From the NCBI GenBank assembly GCA_026413225.1, contig CM048557.1, positions 2,232,001-2,296,000 on the forward strand: a stretch of 64,000 nt of DNA, read 5' to 3'. Source of the DNA: Otis tarda. Taxonomy: Eukaryota; Chordata; Aves; Otidiformes; Otididae. A program made the position numbers and the translations under genes. The notes below the pieces were generated by a model that saw nothing but the letters and a program-made list of their open reading frames with translations, made no database searches and was not told the DNA's origin. This document shows positions 35,316 to 45,175 of the stretch, piece after piece; position 1 is the stretch's first letter, and the number at the start of each line of letters is the position of its first letter.

Positions 35316-38300
35316 GGTGGATGCTAAATGCAGGATGCTGATCTTAAACCTGATTATTAGCCCTGCGAATGCAAACTTACCTTGCTCAAAAAGGGCTTGG
35401 CTGTCTAACTTATTCCTGGGAGGGTCGACTTCTAGGTCTGGAATTCAAGAAGCCAAGATACCCTGGTATGGAAAGAAAAAAAAAAAAAAAAAGGAAAAGA
35501 AAAAAAGCAAGCAAGCACAGAAGTGTAATTCTTCAGAGAGAGGTGATGGTGCTATCCCTCACTGTCATCCAGTGGCCTGGATGACATACTGAGGTCCTTC
35601 ACCAGCTCTGTCATGTCTGTAATTATTTAAAAACTAGAGGAGTAACAGGCTATTGCAGAGGGACTTGTTGACTTGAAATCTGTTCACATTCAGGCACCAC
35701 ACTGGGAATTGGTTCAGGTAGTCTGTCTAACTGAGTTTCGATGCTCTCCAGCTGTGTGTCTGTTAGTCATAAACATGTTTTCTCCTCTTTCCTGTTAGCA
35801 TGGCGGGAAAGGCATTAATGTGCGGCATGGGGAGGGAATATGTACCGAGTGTGCAAGCAAATGGCAAAACTGACTTTATTCAACAGCTGCTTGCAGTGAT
35901 CTTGGGCAGTGCTTATTGCCAGCATGGGCAGAACTTTTGTGGGGTTTTGCTTGCTCTGATTTTCATATAAAATGCAGTATATTTTAAGGAGAAAGTTGCA
36001 TTGAAGGAGTTCTATTTTACGAACTGGCTTACAATACTGCTTTCTATTTTGCTTCTGAAGAGTAGAAATGGCGTGTCGTGGTGCAGCCCAGCTCTAGGGG
36101 AGAGGAGATCATTCCTAGGAGGGTTTCATGCCTTGTGCAAGGAAGGGCAGCAGTGCCTTGCTGACTCGTGGACTCCCACACTGCTGCCCAAATGCTGCTG
36201 GGCTCACTGTGCACTGCACATGAGTGGCATTGGAGTGGGCAGCCGGGCTGGGCCAAAGTAGAAGTCAGATATAAAAACTGGAGATGGGCGAATTTGCTTC
36301 ATCTCCCAAAGGAAATTAAATCCCTGCAGTTGGGGAACACCTGGTTGCTGTGTTACTAGTGAGCTGGACATGGAGCCAGAGCACATGATTTCACATGGGA
36401 GCCTCTTGCTCATTGCGAGCCGCTCCTCCTTCCTCCTTGGCTTCTTGTGCATAGAAGTAGAAAAATAAATTTTAAAAAAAACCCCAACAAAACAATTCTT
36501 TGTGAGCAGTGAAGTCTTGAGGAGTTTTCAAGCCAAGAAAATACACTGGCTTTTGTGAAGTGTGAAAAACCAGAGCTCACCGTAGCCTTTTGAAAAGTGC
36601 AATACTCTGTGAAGCTTGGGAAAAGCATAATTGGTAAAACTACTAAAAAAAAAAAAAAGATTGCAGAGCCATGTTACTCAGTCTGTGAGCGCAAGAAAGA
36701 GAGCTTCACCTGGCCAGAACAAGAGCTGTACCTGTAGAGCAGTCACCCCTGCCACCAGCAGCTGGGCTTTCCGCAGTGGTGGCTATTTGTAAACATAGAA
36801 AGGGGGTGAGCACAAACAATAACTGGGAGAGGTGCAGAAGCTCAGAACACTAGTTTTCTCTTTCTGGGGGAGGCTGGGAGCTATCTGAATCACGCAAAAT
36901 AAAGGTGTACCTCTGTTGTGACAGCTTGTTTTGAGGACCTTGCTTCACAGCTCCACAGAAATGGTACCAGAGGGAGGGGACAGGGATGGATGGACCAAGG
37001 GATCCCAGATGGGGTTAGAGCTCGGCACAGTGTGGGATGCGCACCCACAACACCTGCTGTATCAGCTCCCAGGAGCCACAGCATCCAGAGGCGGCTGCCT
37101 CTCGGGTCTGAGTAAACAGTTGTGTGCGATGGCCCAGGGACTGCGGGCAGGGAATCGCTGCTCTGGAGGTCCTGTAGGCCAGCGCTCTGGCTCTGTAACA
37201 TATACAATCCTCCTGGTGCATCTGGGACGAGGATCTGCTTGTAGCACTCTTGCTCCGGGTGTATTTGGTTTTGGTATTCAAACCATGCAAACGCTGGGCA
37301 TTCCAGTTAAAAACCTTTGCGGAGGTTAAAAGGGCATTCCAGTTAAAAACCTTTAAGTGGAGGGCGGGGGTGAGTGCAGTCCTGCAAATATATGAAGGAG
37401 CTGCATGTTAAAGAGGAGTTTGATGCTTACTAGATAGCTTGCTCTAATAGATGAGAAAACAAGCCATGTCCCAGGTCTGATTTCTTTCTACTTCTGCAGG
37501 TGTAGATTAGAAGCACAGTGTTGAATTAAATGTGGCGAAAGCACTGCACATGGGAGGTGAACTGAGCAAAGCTGCTCTCCTAGAGCTTGTCATTTGTCCC
37601 TTCTGCACCAAGCCCTGGGAGAACTTGCGCAGCTGATACGTTTTTATTTGCTTGTGCAGGAGGTTGTGGGTAGATGAGGTTGCTCAGAAATCAGGGATTT
37701 CACAGGGAGAGATAATCTCCTGTCTTTGGCTCTGTCTGTATCACCCGGGGTGAGCAAGGGAAACTTGGCTTTGTTCCTTCTGCCTGAATGCAAAGTTCAG
37801 GGATGGTGCTGTTTGACTGCTGTGATGCTGCTTCTTTCCCAAATCAGTGTCTATACACACTCAAAAATAACCCGAAGAGCCTGTGTTTACTTTGTTCACT
37901 CCCACTGTCCTAAATTGACCTATCCTTGCAATAAGAGACTGAAGTTTTAGCCACCTAAGCAAGATTGATCCATCTGCCTCCTGCCACATGCACACGTACA
38001 GCCTGAAAAGAGACTATCAACCCCTACTTGTGTGGCTGGCATGTGTCTTTGTTACCTCTGCCACCAGGCACCCAGCCTGATGGCCGTCCCACCGAGCAGA
38101 GGGAAGACAGTGCAGCTGTAAAAGCTGAGGCTGCCCCTGGCGTTTCCTTCTCCTTGCATCCAAGCTGACAAACCCTGGCAGGGCTGTACTGTGTTGGAGG
38201 GATGCCCTGGCTGGGCTGGGCTGTTGGTGAATGCAACTCACCCATGGGGACAGCATGGGGCCCCACATGGCAACTCCTGTGGTGGCCAAGGACCACCTGA

Positions 38301-38373
38301 ACGAGGGAGTGAGTTCTTCCCAGCAGACTCCCTCCTCCCCTAATGCCCTGCTATCACCTTTGTGCTTTCCCAG
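35316..38373. other. MICAL2: 3' part of the long-isoform intron
   Basis: Contains A-rich runs near 35478-35505 and 36643-36658 and the 23-bp direct repeat at 37296-37354. The last 35 nt (from ATG 38343) are open in the coding frame of the next exon, giving a possible alternative N-terminus if retained. The acceptor is CTTTCCCAG at 38373. Confidence 0.5.
37296..37354. repeat. 23-bp perfect direct repeat, 36-bp period
   Basis: GGGCATTCCAGTTAAAAACC plus TTT occurs at 37296-37318 and again at 37332-37354, separated by 13 nt. It suggests a local duplication. Confidence 0.92.
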
Positions 38374-38566
38374 ACCGCTGCCTGCCCATGGACGACGAGC
38401 CCACCTCCCTGAAGAAGGCAAAGAGCATCCCTGACCGTCATGACTTGGAGAGCTGGTTCTCACCCCCTTCCCCTGAGTGGGCCACCGTGAGGGTCATCCC
38501 CGAGGAGGAGATGACTGAACACAACCTTCTTGCTATCCGAGTCATGGTCACCAGTGATGCAAGCAG
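38374..38566 (+). CDS. MICAL2: MICAL2 long-isoform exon, first of the MICALCL-like part
   Basis: This 193-nt exon enters in phase 1 (G from 18544 plus AC makes Asp) and leaves in phase 2 at GCAAGCAG|gtactt. It encodes DRCLPMDDEPTSLKKAKSIP, then RHDLESWFSPPSPEWATVRV, and an acidic, conserved-looking end with HNLLAIRVMVTSDASS. The last segment resembles the MICAL3/MICALCL region from memory. Acceptor and donor are both good. ATG 38388 (MDDEPTS) is the first in-frame Met, and it could serve as a start in transcripts that begin downstream of the LIM exons. Its context has C at -3 and G at +4, which is only partly favourable. The exact fit of phase with 18544 across 19.8 kb supports a MICAL2-MICALCL continuous transcript. 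Confidence 0.88.
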
Positions 38567-41500
38567 GTACTTTAAAATAGAAATAAGCCTATAAAAAACC
38601 CACAAGAGCAGCTTGATTTTCTCTGGAACACTAAGGAAGAATATAACAAAATATAGCACTGAATGTACATACAACTGGGGAGGGGAAAAAAAAAAAAGAC
38701 CAGACAAACCATTCAGAATAACAATTGTTCTTTACTGCAGCCATAAATCCCCCAGACACATGACTCACTTTGCAGGAAATCTTCAAACATTCGCATCCCA
38801 CACAGGAGCCTGAATCAGAGAGAAAAACATTGCCCTGATCTGCTCAGGTTCAGCTCTTTATGTACCAAAAAATGTCGGTTCAGGGATTAGGGCAGTGGGT
38901 GTGTTGTGGCAAAAGGTGCATCCTGTAGTGTGGTCAGCTCCCACTTTGGGCATCATCCTGCAGCTCTGCATCCTGGGCCTCTCTCGGGGCATTTGAGGGC
39001 CTGCCCATGCTGAAGAAATCTGAAATTTGATGATCCTTGGGGAGCTGTCAGAGGAAACCAAATTTCAGCATGCAGATTAGAATATATTGGCTTTCTGGGC
39101 AGGATTCTGTGGGAGTTCATACCGTCTAAATATTAGATTGGTATCTGCCACATAAACCAGTTTTCCTTACTGAGAACTAAAAAAGAAAAGGAGGAGGGAA
39201 AAAAAAAAAGGAATAAAAGGGAGAATCCCCCTGTCGTGGTTTTGTTAGTGAGGGGGGGCCTAAGGTGGTAGCATAAAGCCCCCCCAAGCATAAAGCCAAC
39301 TGTTGCAAACATGGAGCTGTTGCTCTGTTAAGGCAGCTCATTCATATTCTTGACGTCCTTTAAACACCCATTCCTGGTGTTGCGTATAGCTTGTAGAGAG
39401 CTGCTTTTAGAAATGTGACTTTCTGCTCTTCTCTGCAGTGGTTTTAAAGTGTTTGTGCTCTGCTGCATGGGTTTGGGTGTTCCTCTGGGGAAGGAAGAAC
39501 CTCTCTGGGGTGGAGAGCTTGGGGAAGGGTTTCCTACCTGTTTGACAGACCCTCTCTGCGGAGCGTGTGCTTGTATCCCTCGCTAATACTCTCCGGCTCG
39601 TGGTGCCCCTGCGGCGCGTGGGCAGTGATGAGACTTGACTAATCCCTCTGATTTGAGGGATCAGCTCCCTTTCTCGCGGCTGGGCAACAAGGCCCCTGGT
39701 TCCCTGCCAGCAGGATGTGGCACGAGGAGCAATGCCACATCTGTCACCAGCATGGCTGGTGCCAGCAGCTCCGAGGTCAGCCTCCTACTGCCATGGCAGC
39801 TCAGGCACTTGTTGTCTTGCTCTGCTCTGGCAGGCCAGCCCCTGCCTAAAAAGGGGGGATGAGAGAAACAGCAAGTTACAAATGGCACTGCTGAGCTGGC
39901 TCTGGGGCACTCGGTGGGATGGGGAAGATGTCTAACTTGGTGACACAACTTTGCAGTTCAGGCTTTAGGTATGTGAATAGTGACCGCCTATCAAGCAGAG
40001 ATCGGAGGAGAAGCCTCGTACTATAGCGCTTACCTCCTTGCCAGCCAAGGAAAATAAACATTTTGCTCTTCAAAACAGAAATATATCAATCAATGCTATT
40101 GGCAGGTCTTTCTCTTTTTCTTTTGTGTGGCGCTCTGCCCAGTCTCAGTGTGATATCTCTCCATCCATGCAGGATCACAACTATCAAAGTCTCTATGTAT
40201 TTATATTTTTCTATGTCTCTCTGTATGCTTGACGCAGCTTGAAAGACACCTACAAAGTATGTGTTAGTGAAATTTAAGGCCACTCTGACTCAGCCTACCG
40301 AGAGAGCAATGCACCTGGAGCTGTGCTCCCGTCCTCGCTGAGGTGCTGGCCCTGGCCTCCCTGCACTGCTGGTCTGGCCTGGGCAAAGCAGGGGTGCAGG
40401 ACTGGCAGGCGCTACCTGTACAGCATTATCCTGGCTTTATAGGGTCTGCAGCCTTCCCTTTAGCTCTTCTTCCTCCTGTCCCTGATGTGCCTTGGGCTGT
40501 TACAGTAAGTCTTTACTGTCTGCAAGGCAGTGCTGTATAAACACAAACCAGCTTTCTCCTTTCATGCCAACAGGACTACTCGCAGTGTAAGCTCCTGTTT
40601 TTTTTAAGGTAGAGCTATTCATCATCACAATAAATCTATGAATTAGGTTAGCAGTATTGTCTGCATTAAAAATAGGTTGAGTGGGATGCTGGCACGCTTA
40701 TTTGTGGTGGTGGGAATGTGGTCACATCAGAAGGCCTGCAAGTGCCTGTTCCCTACAGTCTAGCTTTTAGAGATGAAAGAAATCCCATGATTATTGAAAA
40801 AAGGACTAATAAGCACCTCAAACAGTTGTTCTCCTGCCTAGAGGCAAGGTCACGGTGTGTGCGCCATTCACACGTGTTTGTGTGGCATATTTTTAATTAC
40901 ATTTTAGGAAAGGGATGCCAAAATCTGCGTCTGTGATCAGCTCAGGTGCCTCCCTGCACTGGCTGTTGCATGGGCTGTCCCAGTGGCTCCCAGGAATGAG
41001 GAGAGTTTGTTTCCTTATTTCCTATAGACCCCTCTCGCATATTTGAAGGCTGCTCATGTAGCTTCGCTCAGTTTTCTCCACTGTAGGCTAACGCTTACAA
41101 CTTTCTCCAGCCTCTTGCCTAAGCCCTGTTTGCCAGGCCTCACCTCTCTCCTCCCAACTCCCTCCTCCTCTTCAGTTGCAGCCCCCAGAAGTGGGGTAAG
41201 GACTAAGCGCAGTCCCTTGCTGTGGTCCAAAACCCTCCCCACGCCTCTGTGAGGTGCCTGACGCGCCTTGCAGGAGGGGGCTGCACCTTCCCCACTGCTT
41301 GCAAGGAGATGGGCACTCGGCAGCCACTGCTGAGAAGGGAGCTGGTTCCAGGTCCCAAATGGGCAATGTGGTGAGATTCAGCAATAACCACGTTTAATTA
41401 ATGGGTAAAGCCTGTCTCACAGTCGGAGTGGGCTGCCCTGGACTTGACCTCCTACATGTTCCCTACAGCATGCCTCTTATATCCAAAAATCTGGGGGGGA

Positions 41501-41967
41501 AAAAGGTGAAAAGTATAGAGTTTTGACCATCATGCCTTGCTTCTAGGCCAATTATGGCATTGCAAATGCTGTTTCCCTTTCTTCGTCTTGGTCCGGCCTT
41601 GCAGGCAGAAGGGCCTGTCCCTGCTAACCGAGCTGTGTGGTGTTTCACCCCAAGTCTCTCTCAGTGGCAGTTTGATTCCAGGTGCATAACTGTTTGTGGG
41701 TGTGAATCTGGGCAGCAGAAGTCTGATGGGAATAGGGATATCTCAGCTATGTAGCACCTACAGCAAATTACAGTCTTGTAATAACAACAATCAAAAAAGC
41801 AAAATGAGGACGTTGTCTCTGGCTGCAAAACATCTACTTCTCTGCAGCACACACTGCCATCAGGGCTGATGCTGGTGCTTGTTGCACTGAATGGGAATGG
41901 ATACCTCCATACCACGTGTCTTCTGACATGTTCCACTTTCTTTCCATCTTGCCCTTTTCCTCTGTAG
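38567..41967. other. MICAL2: Intron
   Basis: 3.4 kb. It holds a G/C-run hairpin at 39252-39285 and CpG-moderate sequence around 39545-39630. An AATAAA occurs at 40630. No gene is recognised. It ends in a CT-rich tract and TCTGTAG. Confidence 0.55.
39252..39285. repeat. G7C ... GC7 inverted repeat
   Basis: GGGGGGGC at 39252-39259 pairs with GCCCCCCC at 39278-39285 across an 18-nt loop. AGCATAAAGCC also occurs twice nearby, overlapping the right arm. Confidence 0.85.
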
Positions 41968-42137
41968 CTCTGAGCTGGAGTCTGATTTTAACGGCGATTT
42001 GTCGAACTCAGAGGTGAGCGAAGGACGGACCTCGCTGGGGACCCCTGCCTGCCCAAGCACCATCCGGAGGTGGCCATCACTCGTTGGGAGCCCTGTGACA
42101 CCAGAGGATAGCCCCAAAACATCCAAAGTTGCTGACG
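41968..42137 (+). CDS. MICAL2: MICAL2 long-isoform exon, acidic Ser-rich
   Basis: This 170-nt exon enters in phase 2 (AG plus C makes Ser) and leaves in phase 1 at GCTGACG|gtaagc, a strong donor. It encodes SELESDFNGDLSNSEVSEGR, then a Thr/Pro-rich part with STIRRWPSLVGSPVTPEDSP and KTSKVAD. It is acidic and Ser-rich with SP/TP motifs, so likely disordered and phosphorylated. The T-S-D-A-S-S|S-E-L-E-S-D junction it makes with the previous exon is typical of the MICAL3/MICALCL linker as I remember it. A CR1 fragment sits about 300 nt downstream in the intron. Confidence 0.87.
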
Positions 42138-42429
42138 GTAAGCAGCATCCCAACCTAGGGATGCTCCAGCATCCTCTCCTGAGGCTTGAAGTCAGGTTTG
42201 TGGGGGAAGGTTTCAAAGTGGAAGCTGTTGCCTACGATGTTTCTTCTTTGGGAGGACCTTCTGCCTTTTGGCAGAAACAGCATTTCTGTGATGCAGAGTA
42301 ACCTGGAGTAGTTGTGCCTCATGCTTAGCTTGCAGGGGTGGGATAAATGTTTTTTGACTAGTAAATAATTTGAATGTTATTAGCAGCTTGTGCGATATCT
42401 GCTCTATTGTCAAAGAAAACATTCACTGG
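42138..42429. other. MICAL2: Intron, part before CR1
   Basis: Unique-looking intron sequence leading up to the CR1 insertion. The open frame continues from the exon to TAA at 42299-42301, so retention would end the protein after about 54 extra residues. Confidence 0.5.
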
Positions 42430-42990
42430 TCCCATCCCAGGGGTTGGGGCAATCCCAAGAACAAATACAGGCTGGGCAGAGAAAGGATCGAGAGCAGTCC
42501 TGAGGAGAAGGACTTGGGAGTGATGGTGGACAAGAAGCTGAACATGAGCCAGCAATGCTCCCTTGCAGCCCAGAAAGCCAACTGCATCCTAGGCTGCATC
42601 AAGAGAAAATTGGCCAGCAGGTCGAGGGAGGTGATTCTGCCCCTCTACTCCACTCTCGTGAGACCCCACCTGCAGTACTGTGTCCAGTTCTGGAGCCCCA
42701 ACTTAAGAAGGACATGGACCTGTTGGAGACTGTCCAGAGGAGGGCCACGAAGATGATCAGAGGGCTGGAGCATCTCTCCTATGAGGACAGGCTAGGAGAG
42801 TTGGGGCTGTTCAGCTTGGAGAAGGCCCCAGGGAGACCTTCCAGTCTTCCAGTACCTCAAGGGGGCCTACAGGAAGGACAGGGAGAAACTCTTCAGCAGG
42901 ATCTGTTGTGATAGGATGAGGAGTTTTAAAGTAGAAGGAGGAAGATTTAGACTGGATACAAGGAAAAAATTTTTTACGCTGGGCCTTTGT
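42430..42990 (+). mobile_element. CR1 LINE fragment (C-terminal end of ORF2 reverse transcriptase)
   Basis: Translated sequence shows the standard avian CR1 ORF2 end: [38 protein letters not shown] and, after a -1/+1 frame change near 42700, [20 protein letters not shown]. This DNA is typical of CR1 copies that lie 5'-truncated throughout bird genomes. The ORF is broken by frameshifts, and the usual 3' untranslated end with its ATTCTATG-type repeats is not seen after about 42990. The copy is dead. Boundaries are approximate. Confidence 0.93.
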
Positions 42991-45100
42991 GGGAAGTGGA
43001 GGCTGCCATGTTTTAGGAATACATGGTGATGTTTTGAAGCTGTGGTGGATCTTCTCCTTCAGAAAGCATCTCCAGAGCTTTGCTGGGCTCACACTCCATT
43101 GGGTTTCTCCTTTCAGAAGAGCTTTGTGGGGATGCATGGCTGCTCGTGCCTCGGGAGCTGGCAGCAGAGCTGCAGCGTGTTGAGGCAGCTCCTCCCTGCC
43201 ACTTGCAGCAGAGAAGAAAAACTCTGGATTTCCAGATGGAGACTGCTGCATGTTCTCACTTCTCACAAGAAACTGATATTCTTTCTTCTGAATTCCTAAC
43301 AAGAAAAGCCAAAAGCAGCCCTTTTAGATTATGTGTGTGGGCTGCAGAGTGTTACTATGGGATTCATGCAAAGTGCGCAAGACCTTTTCATTCACGCATT
43401 GGAAACCACCGGCGTTGGCTTGTGCTGGAGAGGAAGCATGGAGATACTGCTGGCTGGGACCACTGGCAGGTCAGCTTGAGCTTGTGACGAGTGGGACGTT
43501 TCTGCCTGTCTGGAAAAATGCAGTGGCCAAAGGGGGTGGTTAGTAAGCAAAGGACGTAATGGATTATATGAAATCATGGGCAGAAACAAGAGGGAAACCC
43601 AGCGTGCCAGGTATTGTATCACTATGAACTTGTGCACCGGCATCACCCACCACAGCTGTGCTCTGTGGGCCATGGTCGCAGGGTGCCAATACCGATCCAT
43701 CTCCCAGGGGTACTGCTACGGGGACAGACCAGGGCTAATGCTGCTCCTCACTTTTGGGCTGGAGTGTTTGTGCCGATTTGACGTGCAGATGGAGCGAGGG
43801 AGCAGCTGTCTGAGCAGGGTGTTGTGGATACACCCAGGGAAACCGAGGGTTCTCCCAAAAAGCTTTCTGCCTTTAGCTTTATGTGCAGCGGTCATTTGTG
43901 TCCATGTTCTCAGGTCCTCTCATACACTGACAGCTCATGGCTAAACCCCAGGAGATTTGGTGGGGTTTGGGGTTTGTTAATGCACTTGATTTTATCACTC
44001 TCCTCTGTGTGGAAAAGGCTATGTTGAAACCAGTTATTATTTCAGAACTCATCCGTGTCTGGATGGGGGTGAGTTTCCAAAGTCTCTCACAAATGGGTAA
44101 AGTTCCTGGATTTTAGTATGGTGTTTTGACTTAATTGTATATTTAAAATACATGGCTCTATTAAACACTGTGATATTCTGGGGATTCCAGGCAGATTTTT
44201 ACACAAGAGATCTACGTGGTGCTAAAATATTGAGGTCCTTTGATTTGTCTTCAGCCCAAATGCCTTGCCTTGGGTTTTGGGTAACTCTGAAGGGACTGTT
44301 GTGAGGAATTAAGTTGTTCTTCTTTTGTACAAGGTGCCTTCCTCCAGCCTGTGCTTTAGTGACAGAAGAGCTGAAAAATTATTTTGCTGAAAAGGCCACC
44401 AGCATTCATTTCTTCCCACCCCCCACCACCCCCACATCCATTTATGCATTTTTAATCCGAGCAGAAAAGAGGGGATTTCATACAGTGATTTAAGTTGACT
44501 CTTGAATAACAAAACCCTTGTTTAGGGCAAAAAAAGACTGCAGCAAACCCCCAAAAATGCCCAGCAGCGTCTGATCTCGTGCAGTCACTGGAGGATTTTA
44601 TTCTTTTTTTCCTCCCCAATTTCATGCTTTCCCCACCCCTGATTGCTCATATCACCTTTTTCCCCAGCATCACCTTCCTCCCCACCATGCCACCAGGTTA
44701 TCTAGACCCTCATGAGCTCTCTCGGCTCAGCGTCCTCACTCAGCTGCATTGTACCATCCCTGTTTTTACCCCTTCAGTCTGTCCCCTCGCCCATCTGCCT
44801 GCCTTACTGCTCCTGCCGGCTTCACCGAGAGAAGAGCCCGTGCGGTTTGGGGATAAGCGAGGATTAGGGGAGCTCTTCCCCCCGCGCATCCATCCCCGCG
44901 CCGCCCCGCAGCTGGGGCCGGCGGCCGGTGCGCGCTGCCCCCTCCCGGCCGCGGGGAGACCGGTTGGGAAACCAAACCCCCACCGCTTGCTTGGGGCTTT
45001 TTTCTTTTTTTTCCTCCCCTTTCTTTTCCCGCAGTTTCTATTTTCACTCTCTGGGTTTTGCGACATTGGCTGATCGTGTGTCTTCTCTGTTTCTGTCCAG
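42991..45100. other. MICAL2: Intron, part after CR1, with CpG-dense patch
   Basis: Contains open frames in several registers at 43040-43490 and 43580-43940 without recognisable domains. The C-rich/CpG patch at 44815-44990 is listed separately. It ends with TTTCTGTCCAG. Confidence 0.5.
44815..44990. promoter_or_regulatory. MICAL2: CpG-dense patch, candidate internal promoter
   Basis: About twenty CpG dinucleotides in roughly 175 bp, including CCGCGCCGCCCCGC and GGCCGGCGGCCGG, in an otherwise CpG-poor intron. It ends about 110 bp before exon 45101-45175, so a transcript starting here could use that exon's gtgagt donor without needing its acceptor. No in-frame ATG exists between the stop at 44854-44856 and the end of that exon. 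The product would therefore have to start further downstream or be non-coding. The promoter role is inference. Confidence 0.45.
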
Positions 45101-45175
45101 CACTACAGAGAGCCAACAGTTTTCACTCCACGGCATTAAATAAGTATCAGAATTGGAGGAGAAAACTCCAAACAA
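45101..45175 (+). CDS. MICAL2: MICAL2 long-isoform exon (KYQNWRRKLQ motif)
   Basis: This 75-nt exon enters in phase 1 (G plus CA makes Ala) and leaves in phase 1 at CAAACAA|gtgagt, a near-ideal donor. It encodes ALQRANSFHSTALNKYQNWR followed by RKLQT. KYQNWRRKLQ is a compact basic/aromatic motif that I recognise as conserved in the C-terminal halves of MICAL2/MICAL3-type proteins. The acceptor has a good pyrimidine tract. The exon sits just after the CpG-dense patch. It has no Met, so it cannot itself start translation. Confidence 0.9.

Noticed and set aside
42811-43302. 163-codon minus-strand frame next to CR1
   Set aside because: It partly reads the CR1 fragment backwards. Not a gene.
44579-45073. 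164-codon open frame across the CpG patch
   Set aside because: It is in a different frame from the exon at 45101, and much of it is C/T-rich sequence. It gives no protein I can support.
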